Shown here one piece after another: positions 45,162 to 52,193 of a stretch of 64,000 nucleotides of DNA. The translations under genes and the position numbers were made by a program. Location: NCBI GenBank assembly GCA_963616935.1, contig CAVEMS010000004.1, forward strand, positions 82,124-146,123, given 5' to 3'. Under the pieces are notes generated by a model that searched no databases, was not told the DNA's origin, and was given only the letters and a program-made list of their open reading frames with translations. Source of the stretch: UBA4951 sp963616935. GTDB lineage: Bacteria > Bacillota_I > Bacilli_A > RFN20 > CAG-826. Within the stretch, counting starts at the first letter, position 1, and each line of letters begins with the position of its first letter.

Positions 45162-47021
45162 ATGAAAGCAAAAAAGAAAATCGGGTTGCTTGTGCTCGCC
45201 TTTTCCTCAATCGCCGCTCTCGCTTCATGCGGAGAGAAGCCTCACGTTCATGAGTTCGTAGATCACGAGGAGGTTTTCCCTAACTGCGTCGATACCGGCA
45301 CAGAGGCCTACAAAACCTGCACGGGCTGCGACAAAATCTTCAATTCGGACGGCGAAGAGATCGATGCGCCAGTCACGATCCCCGTCGATCCTAATGACCA
45401 CAAAGGAACCAAAGAGATGGTCGTCTCCGGATCTTTCAAAACGGCCTATGTCGTCGGAGACACCTTTGACATCGATAACGCCGTCTTCACCATTAAGTGC
45501 GAACATTGCGACGGTTCCGCATTAAGCAAAGCGAAAAAAGAGAAGGTCAAGGTCACTTACCCTACCAAAGATGCAACTTCCTTCACGGTCGCCGATCTTT
45601 CCAAAGAAACCCTCACGGTCACTTTTGAATACTCTGGGCTTGAAGCGAGTGCAAACGTCACCCTCTCCAAAAAAACCAACGCCATCGTAGGCTTAGAGCC
45701 GCTAAGCAAATATTGCGGATTCAAGCCATTCACCGAACTAGATGGAGTCACCTCCACCTTCGGCACCATCGTTTATACTTTCTCGGACACCGAAGACGGC
45801 GAATATAAGACCGCCGGAGAACTCGGCGCGGATTATTCTTTCATGAACGATCCGACCGTCGTCGCCCCCAAGACCTACTATGTTAAAGCCACGGTCGAGG
45901 ATGGCGAAGATTATCTAGGCGCCAGCGCATCCACCACCATCACCATCAATCATAACGAAGGTACCTGGAATACCGAAGACGAAGACAAAGACACCTTTGG
46001 GTGCGTTTGCCAGGACCCTGTTATCTTTAGCAAGAGAACAAGCGGGAATCAAGATATCGTTCTAAGTGGCGAAACCGCCTCGATGAATTTGGACGGAACT
46101 AGCTACGATTCCACTAAAGACGAAATCAAGAGTATCAAATACGTCGTCGATGAGAACACCACCTACGATTTGGGCAATGATATCGCTAATCTCGACGTTA
46201 CGGCCTTAAAAGAACATAAGGAGCATCATAACGTCGCCACGCTCGACATCGTCGTTTCCACTCCCGTTGATGGCATCACTCCGGCCTTCGATCATCACAT
46301 AAGTGCCGAAGTCACATTTGTGACCGCTCAGATTTCAACGATGGATGACTTTGTCGAATACGTTTCGCCATACACGTCTAGCGAAACGGGCTATGAGGAC
46401 GCGAATAAGTTTGGCTATTACAAGCTCGCCGCGAACCTTGACGCCAACGGGAAAATTAAGTACTCGTCCGGCGTTGCTGGCCAGGGTTATTTCGCCGGGA
46501 CGTTCGACGGCTGCGGCCACACGATCAAGTCGCCGAGCAACGCGAACCACGGATTGTTCTCCAACCTCAGGTTCGCCACCATCAAGAACCTCACCGTTCA
46601 AGACACTTGGTTTAACGGCGGAGGCTACATCTGCACCTTCGCCCGCCACGTCTACCAAACGACCCTCGACAACGTGACCGTTAAATTGGCCGTCGGCAAT
46701 AGCGCCGTGAACGCCGAAGGCTATACGCCGCTCTGCCAGTCGGGCTATGGGTGGATCTCTTGGCACACATTCCAGGCCAACACCCTGAATAACTGCACCT
46801 TCGACGCCTCCGGATTCAAGCTCGGATCCCTCTTCGGCTGGAACGGCAGCATGACGATGCCGACCTGCACGGGCTGCGTCGTGAAGGCGAAGAGCCTCAC
46901 CCAGGCCATGTACTCCGGCTACCTCGCCGGAAAGGGCCAAGACGCGACCTTCCAACCGGAGAACGTGACCTTGAAAGAGGGCGAAGTCGCCATCCCCGGC
47001 CTTACCTACGTCGAAGCCTGA
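45162..47021 (+). CDS. Exported lipoprotein with Cys-pair domain and C-terminal beta-helix-like module
   Basis: 619 aa. Lipobox ASC at Cys23. Residues about 28-75 form the 'HVHEFVDHEEV...YKTCTGCDKIF' His/Cys element seen in many gut Bacillota surface proteins. Ig-like strands follow (about 80-255), then a 'DLGNDIANLDVTAL' element (near 345), then a GLUG/beta-helix-like C-terminal module ('FAGTFDGCGHTIKS', 'HGLFSNLRFATIKNLTV', 'NTLNNCTFDASG'). The last two match the protein at 27326. GC rises sharply in the C-terminal module, from about 48% to above 60% on sampled lines. Confidence 0.8.
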   Translation: MKAKKKIGLLVLAFSSIAALASCGEKPHVHEFVDHEEVFPNCVDTGTEAYKTCTGCDKIFNSDGEEIDAPVTIPVDPNDHKGTKEMVVSGSFKTAYVVGDTFDIDNAVFTIKCEHCDGSALSKAKKEKVKVTYPTKDATSFTVADLSKETLTVTFEYSGLEASANVTLSKKTNAIVGLEPLSKYCGFKPFTELDGVTSTFGTIVYTFSDTEDGEYKTAGELGADYSFMNDPTVVAPKTYYVKATVEDGEDYLGASASTTITINHNEGTWNTEDEDKDTFGCVCQDPVIFSKRTSGNQDIVLSGETASMNLDGTSYDSTKDEIKSIKYVVDENTTYDLGNDIANLDVTALKEHKEHHNVATLDIVVSTPVDGITPAFDHHISAEVTFVTAQISTMDDFVEYVSPYTSSETGYEDANKFGYYKLAANLDANGKIKYSSGVAGQGYFAGTFDGCGHTIKSPSNANHGLFSNLRFATIKNLTVQDTWFNGGGYICTFARHVYQTTLDNVTVKLAVGNSAVNAEGYTPLCQSGYGWISWHTFQANTLNNCTFDASGFKLGSLFGWNGSMTMPTCTGCVVKAKSLTQAMYSGYLAGKGQDATFQPENVTLKEGEVAIPGLTYVEA

Positions 47022-47038
47022 ATCTCAGCCTAAGTTTT

Positions 47039-47070
47039 GAGCGGCTCTAAAAAGAGGGGCCGCTCTTTTT
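47039..47070 (+). terminator. Terminator of the 619-aa lipoprotein gene
   Basis: GAGCGGC / GCCGCTC stem followed by TTTTT. Nearly the same as the minus-strand terminator at 27264-27295. Confidence 0.88.
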
Positions 47071-47135
47071 GTTCGTCTAATCTTCGTTTTTCATCTCTAT
47101 TTCTGCTTAAACTGCTATCGAATATCCCCATTTTC

Positions 47136-47164
47136 TTAAACGAAACTGGTTTTCGGTTTATAAT
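47136..47164 (+). promoter_or_regulatory. Promoter with operator-like palindrome before the ARH-family gene
   Basis: -35 TTAAAC (47136-47141), 17-base spacer, -10 TATAAT (47159-47164). CGAAA-CTGGT-TTTCG (47141-47155) lies in the spacer, a classic repressor site position. Confidence 0.5.
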
Positions 47165-47235
47165 TTGGCCAAGCATAAGAAATTTTAAGGAACAGCCTCT
47201 TTGCCCAAAATCGCACAAATCCAAGGAGAAAAATC

Positions 47236-48759
47236 ATGAAATTAAATCGCCAAGAATACATTGACAAAGTACGCGCTTGCTTCATCGGCAAGAACATTGG
47301 CGGCACAATCGGAGGTCCGACCGAAGGCCAAAGATCCATTTTAGACGTCAAGGGCTTCGTAACCCCTAAGGGCGAGCCCCTTCCAAACGACGATTTGGAT
47401 TTGCAACTCATTTGGCTACGCGCCCTCGAAATGCAAGGGCCCACACATATTGACTCAGAGACCCTTGGAGAATATTGGCTTAACTTCATCCCCCCTTCTT
47501 GGTCGGAATATGGCATCTGCAAGCACAACATGGCCCAAGGGCTCCATCCAGAAATCGCCGGAAGCAGCGATCTCAATATCTGGAGTCACTCCAACGGCGC
47601 TTGGATCAGAAGCGAAATCTGGGCTTGCACCAACCCTTTGATGATTGATCATGCGGTTAGATACGCGCTTCATGACGCCATGGTCGACCATGGTATGGGC
47701 GAGGGAACAATCGCGGCCGCCTTCACCGCCGCTTTAGAAAGCGCGGCTTTTGGCATTAGCGACATCCATGAACTAGTCAAAATCGCCCTCTCCAAAATCC
47801 CCTCAGATTCCAGAGTCGCCCAAAGCGTGAATGAGGTGCTTCGCCTTCATAAGGAAGGCAAAACCTGGCAAGAGGCGAGAAACGCGATCGTCGAACTCAA
47901 CAAAGACATCGGCGACGGCTGGTTTCAAGCGCCAAGCAACATCGCATTCGTTTTGATTGGCCTTCTTTATGGGGAAGGCGATTATAAGAAATCACTCCTC
48001 ACCGCGGTCAATTGCGGCGATGACACCGATTGCACCGGGGCGACCGTTGGCGCGCTCCTAGGCATCATTAACGGAACCAAGGGATTACCGGAAGATTGGG
48101 TCGCTTACATCGGAAATCGCATCGTCACCTGTTCCATCAACGTCGGAACCTCGCCTCGCATCCCCCAAACCATCGATGATCTGGTGAGAAGAGTAGCGCG
48201 CATGGCGGAGATCTGCTGCTATTATAACGGCGAAGCGATGTATAGGACCTCTCTCAAAGGGCTTGACGTCGAGTTCGTTGATACCCCTACCGAGTTAGAA
48301 AATAACCTTTCCGAGCTCCTTTCGAAGCCTTGGAGCCTAGATAATGAGCAAGACGATATCCGCACGCTTCGCCTTACGCTTAAGCCCAATACATTTGCCG
48401 CTCATCTTGGGGCTTTGACCGCGATCGTAACTTATAAAAACGGACTCAATCTCACCGCAAACGAAAGCAAAACCATCGGTCTTACCATCGTCAATAACAT
48501 CAAAGCCTATGGCAATGAGCCTCTAACTGCGAAAGTCAAAATGCATCTGCCCTCTGATTTCGAATCGGAAGAAACCGCGATAAACGTCGCCGTCCCCTGT
48601 TGGACCGCGATGACGAAAATGGCCCACACCGAAGAGATCCCTCTTTCTTTCAAGGTCAATAAGGTAAGCGAGCCGAAGGAGAACGTGGTCCTTGAGATCG
48701 AACTCCCAGAGCATGGCACCACTCGCTATGTCAGCGTGACCTTCCTAAAGAGAAAATAA
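47236..48759 (+). CDS. ADP-ribosylglycohydrolase-family protein with C-terminal beta domain
   Basis: 507 aa. AAGGAGAAAAA precedes the ATG. The first about 310 residues have the ARH fold, with the two metal sites as 'PNDDLDLQ' (Asp52, Asp53, Asp55) and 'NCGDDTDCTGATVGALLG' (Asp262, Asp263, Asp265). These enzymes cut ADP-ribose from proteins or small molecules using Mg2+. About 180 extra C-terminal residues form a beta-sandwich ('LTIVNNIKAYGNEPLTAKVKM') that is not part of classic ARH. Members with this extension are often found beside glycan genes, so the true substrate may be a glycoside; this is an inference. Confidence 0.82.
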   Translation: MKLNRQEYIDKVRACFIGKNIGGTIGGPTEGQRSILDVKGFVTPKGEPLPNDDLDLQLIWLRALEMQGPTHIDSETLGEYWLNFIPPSWSEYGICKHNMAQGLHPEIAGSSDLNIWSHSNGAWIRSEIWACTNPLMIDHAVRYALHDAMVDHGMGEGTIAAAFTAALESAAFGISDIHELVKIALSKIPSDSRVAQSVNEVLRLHKEGKTWQEARNAIVELNKDIGDGWFQAPSNIAFVLIGLLYGEGDYKKSLLTAVNCGDDTDCTGATVGALLGIINGTKGLPEDWVAYIGNRIVTCSINVGTSPRIPQTIDDLVRRVARMAEICCYYNGEAMYRTSLKGLDVEFVDTPTELENNLSELLSKPWSLDNEQDDIRTLRLTLKPNTFAAHLGALTAIVTYKNGLNLTANESKTIGLTIVNNIKAYGNEPLTAKVKMHLPSDFESEETAINVAVPCWTAMTKMAHTEEIPLSFKVNKVSEPKENVVLEIELPEHGTTRYVSVTFLKRK

Positions 48760-48833
48760 TCGCTCACCACATACGAAAAAAAGACACTAAGTTAGTAAAG
48801 CAAAGAACAAACGGGCTTTCGAATACCTAACGA

Positions 48834-50504
48834 TCAGAAAATCTCAATCTCAAGCTCGCCTTCCTCACTCGTAAGGGAGTATTCATCGGCCGAAAAGCCC
48901 GGGGTCAAGAAGAATATTCTCTCCTTTTCGAGGAGTTTTCCTTTCTTGATTTCGATTTGTCCACCGATGAGAGGCAAAATAAAGGGAATATTTATGCCGA
49001 GGTTTGAAACGTGGAGGACGAATTTATCGCCACTAGAGGAATAGGTGTATATGAATTCGCTGCCAGGAAGTTTTTCGCCTTCCTTGCTCATTAGACCGGT
49101 TTCAAAGGATAAGCTTTTCTCATCGATACGCTTCGTCTCCGTGAAATAAGCGGAGGAATAAAGCTTTCCTCCTTGTCGAAGCTCAAACCGAGGAAGCAAA
49201 CAACGATGATGCTTAGTATCCAAAGGAACTTGCATATTCGTGGGCTCCGTAAGCTCGTATTCGCCCACGCTCCCCATAATCAAAGGGCCTTTTTCCCTAG
49301 AATAGAGCATGCTGAGAGTGGCTCCGCTGGAATGTCCGCTATAAGAGATGTTCTCGTCATAACAAGAGATGTCGAAAAGGAATTTTTCATTTCCGATGCG
49401 GTAGCTGTCTAACTCTGGGTAATATTTCTCGTAATTCCCGTCTGAAGGGATGTTTCCATGACCGCTAAGGTAATAGGATTCATCAAAGCAAGCGACGGCG
49501 AAGGCAATTGAGTTAATGTGCTCAAATGTATGGTGAACGCAGGGATTCTCATGATGGAATGAGTAATCCGGTCCGCCCGTCAATAGGCCATTCGGGGAGC
49601 ACCTTTCCATAAGCTTCAGATTTCGATGGCTCGCCTCCAAAAAAGCGGGCTCATCTTTCCCAAGGATCAAAGCCATCGGGATCATCCCATCGCACGTCCT
49701 CGAGCCGTAATAAGTCCATTTGTAGTTCCGACAGGAAAAGGAATTATCGATCGCCCCATCAGGGAGAACGAAATCGAGATGGGCTTTGCAGACGGGAAGA
49801 AGTTTCTTCATCATCCCCTCATCTTTGGAGTAATAGGCAAACTTCACGAGGGCAGGCAAGGATTCCTCCATGTTGTAACCGATGTCAATCGCCCTACAAC
49901 CCCTCTTGCTCACCTTGTCGTGGGGTTTCCCTTCGCCCATAAGGAGAGAGGATTCCGTAATATGCGTAAGGGCGTACTCCGCTAAATGGGTCCCCCTCTT
50001 TTTATAATTTTCATTTTGGAGGTAGCCGCCAGCTAGATATAGAGCAAGCGCGTTGTTGATAGGATAGTTGATGTTTGTGAAACTATGCTCATCCAGATTC
50101 TCGTAAAGCCATTTGGAATGGAGGGCCAAATGAGTTTCTAGTTCCTCGACGAAATCTTCGGGCAAAACGTCTTTGGCAAGCATCAGCGTCTCAGCGAGAT
50201 CGATCACGAAAAAGACGGTCGTGTAACGCCAGGTAGTCTGCAAATCGTTATAGATTCCACCATCACGACAAATGAGATTCGCGGAGTATTTGAGGAGTTT
50301 GCGGGCTCCTTTCAAGTATTTCTCGTCTTTGAAAGCCTTGTAGGCGACGGAAAGTCCATAGATTGCGTCGATGCAACGGCCATGGATCACTTTGCAAGCG
50401 GGGCAAAGGATGCCGCCATCAAAGGAAGGGTCCTCGCTTTCGAATTGTTTTTCGATCAGGCAATCGGCATATTGTCTCAGTAATTTCTTATATAGGTTTT
50501 CCAT
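48834..50504 (-). CDS. Unassigned (alpha/alpha)-barrel carbohydrate-active enzyme
   Basis: 556 aa, no signal peptide. Residues about 1-350 have the helical-pair pattern of (alpha/alpha) toroid enzymes ('SFDGGILCPACKVIHGRCIDAIYGL', 'GGIYNDLQTTWRYTTVFFVIDLAE', 'NALALYLAGGYLQNENYK'). About 380-556 is a beta-sandwich ('NISYSGHSSGATLSMLYSREKGPL', 'LPLIGGQIEIKKGKL'). This architecture is shared by heparinase-II/III-like lyases and by several glycosidase families. I cannot assign a family or name catalytic residues. It faces the GH109-like operon across a 431-base gap. Confidence 0.7.
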   Translation of the reverse strand: MENLYKKLLRQYADCLIEKQFESEDPSFDGGILCPACKVIHGRCIDAIYGLSVAYKAFKDEKYLKGARKLLKYSANLICRDGGIYNDLQTTWRYTTVFFVIDLAETLMLAKDVLPEDFVEELETHLALHSKWLYENLDEHSFTNINYPINNALALYLAGGYLQNENYKKRGTHLAEYALTHITESSLLMGEGKPHDKVSKRGCRAIDIGYNMEESLPALVKFAYYSKDEGMMKKLLPVCKAHLDFVLPDGAIDNSFSCRNYKWTYYGSRTCDGMIPMALILGKDEPAFLEASHRNLKLMERCSPNGLLTGGPDYSFHHENPCVHHTFEHINSIAFAVACFDESYYLSGHGNIPSDGNYEKYYPELDSYRIGNEKFLFDISCYDENISYSGHSSGATLSMLYSREKGPLIMGSVGEYELTEPTNMQVPLDTKHHRCLLPRFELRQGGKLYSSAYFTETKRIDEKSLSFETGLMSKEGEKLPGSEFIYTYSSSGDKFVLHVSNLGINIPFILPLIGGQIEIKKGKLLEKERIFFLTPGFSADEYSLTSEEGELEIEIF

Positions 50505-50797
50505 TCTTTTTGCCTTCCTTACGCGTTTCTTATTTCCTGTTCGACTTCAATATTATAAAACCCAAAGCAAATCTCATCGACGGCGTTTTAGCTTCCGTCA
50601 GAATCTCTCTCCAGTCAGAGTAGTTTCCGATGCTTGGCAAAAGAAGTCGCATAGAAGTAATTTCCCCACAAAGCTTTCTGATGGGAAAGCCATTTTCGCT
50701 TCAAAGGCTTAGTTCAACATCTTTCTTTGTGTGGCGTTTCTCGAAAACCGTTCCTCTTTTTTCGCCAATATCCTATCTTTAATTAACATTCATTAAG
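50505..50797. other. Divergent intergenic region
   Basis: No gene seen. A minus-strand TATAAT (50552-50557) is a -10 candidate for the alpha/alpha-barrel gene. No other signal recognised. Confidence 0.4.
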
Positions 50798-50822
50798 TTC
50801 ATTCAAACGAATGAATTATAAT
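50798..50822 (+). promoter_or_regulatory. Perfect inverted-repeat operator next to a -10 box
   Basis: TTCATTC-AAAC-GAATGAA (50798-50815), 7-bp perfect arms, followed by TATAAT (50817-50822). The site overlaps the space between -35 and -10, as for a repressor of the 50936-54197 operon. Candidate binder: the AraC regulator at 54329 or an unseen LacI/GntR protein. Confidence 0.5.
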
Positions 50823-50935
50823 TTTGGTGGTGAACAAAGGATACGAACGGGAAGAGTTTTTCTCGAAATCGAGCCCCCAAAGCCTAACGTCACCGCTATA
50901 TAACATCACATTCCTAAAAAATAAGAGGCGCATCT

Positions 50936-52189
50936 ATGAAGAAAGACAAGTTGAACATCGCCGTCGTGGGATTCGGCCACCGTGGCAAGAACCTCACTAC
51001 CTGCATTCTCATGAAGCAAGAAGACGTTGAAATCGTCTCTTTGAGCGACGTCTATAAAGAGAGAGCGGAAGAAGTCGCCGACATCATCGAAAAGGAAGGC
51101 AAGAAACGCCCCTTTGTGAGCGCGGATTACAAGGAAGCTTTGAACATCGGAAATATCGACGCGGTGCTTGTTTCCTCCTCATGGGAGTCGCACATCGAGA
51201 TTGCGATCTACGCATTAAGGAAGCATATCGCCGTGGCAATGGAAGTCGGCCGCGCCTACTCTTTGGAGCAATTATGGGCTTTAGTGCGCGCCAAAGAAGA
51301 AACCGAAACGCCATTCATGCTTATGGAGAACTGCTGTTTCGATAAGAGCGAACTATTGGCCACCCATTTGACGCGTCTAGGGTACTTTGGCGAAATCGTC
51401 CATTGCGAAGGAGCGTATGCGCATGATTTAAGATGGGAAATCTCCGACGGCCACAACACGAAACACTATCGCCTCCGCAATTACGAACACGGCAATTGCG
51501 ATAATTATCCAACGCACGAAATCGGGCCGATTGCAAAGCTACTAGGAATCAACCGAGGAAACCGTTTCGTCAGTCTTTGCGCCATTTCCTCGAAAGCGGC
51601 TGGACTCCACGAATTCGTGTCACAGCATCAAGATATCTATCCAGAATTACAAAACACGAAATGGAACCAAGGGGATGTCGTAAGCACGATAATCAAATGC
51701 GCGAACGGAGAAACCGTAAGCATCAAGCTAGAAACTACCTTGCCGCGTATCTATAACCGTTCTTTCGCGGTGCGCGGAACCAAAGGCTTCTATGAAGCGG
51801 CCACCAACACCGTTTATCTGGATAACGAAAAGATCGAAGGGGTGAACCCCGAAAGCGTAGACACCGCCGATAACTACTCCAAACTAATAAATAACGGCAA
51901 AAAATACGAGAAATATCTGCCGAAAATGTGGCAAAACATCACGCAAGAACAGCTTGAAATGGGACATGGCGGCATGGATTATTTCGAATTCCGTTCCTTC
52001 ATAGATCACTTAAAGAACGGCGAGGAACAGGTAATAGACGTCTATGACACAGCCGCTTGGATGGCGATTGCCGTCTTAAGCGAGGAATCGATTCAAAAGG
52101 GAGGAGCGCCGGTTTCTTTCCCAGACTTCACCAATGGCAAATGGATGTCGAGGCCTTTAATCGACGTAATCGACTTCAATAAGGACTAA
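50936..52189 (+). CDS. GH109-like NAD-dependent glycosidase (Gfo/Idh/MocA fold)
   Basis: 417 aa, no signal peptide. Rossmann motif 'VVGFGHRGKNL' at the N-terminus. The family signature of GH109 is present: 'MLMENCCFDKSEL', 'HDLRW', 'NYPTHEIGPIAKLLGINRG' and 'MGHGGMDYFEFRSFIDHLKNG', then 'DVYDTAAWMAIAVLSEESI'. GH109 enzymes cut alpha-N-acetylgalactosaminides (and some beta-GalNAc/GlcNAc links) by a redox mechanism with bound NAD+. Most have a Tat or lipoprotein signal; this one is cytosolic. An ordinary Gfo/Idh/MocA dehydrogenase is the alternative. First gene of a three-gene set with the TIM-like protein. Confidence 0.75.
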   Translation: MKKDKLNIAVVGFGHRGKNLTTCILMKQEDVEIVSLSDVYKERAEEVADIIEKEGKKRPFVSADYKEALNIGNIDAVLVSSSWESHIEIAIYALRKHIAVAMEVGRAYSLEQLWALVRAKEETETPFMLMENCCFDKSELLATHLTRLGYFGEIVHCEGAYAHDLRWEISDGHNTKHYRLRNYEHGNCDNYPTHEIGPIAKLLGINRGNRFVSLCAISSKAAGLHEFVSQHQDIYPELQNTKWNQGDVVSTIIKCANGETVSIKLETTLPRIYNRSFAVRGTKGFYEAATNTVYLDNEKIEGVNPESVDTADNYSKLINNGKKYEKYLPKMWQNITQEQLEMGHGGMDYFEFRSFIDHLKNGEEQVIDVYDTAAWMAIAVLSEESIQKGGAPVSFPDFTNGKWMSRPLIDVIDFNKD

Positions 52190-52193
52190 AAAC

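Noticed and set aside
46335..46955. 206-codon minus frame under the GC-rich end of the 619-aa gene
   Set aside because: Long only because GC is high there; the sense frame continues a shared module.
50936..52189. Plain inositol/glucose dehydrogenase
   Set aside because: Rossmann fold agrees, but the 'NYPTHEIGPIAK' and 'GHGGMD' pattern fits GH109 better; kept as the alternative in the annotation.
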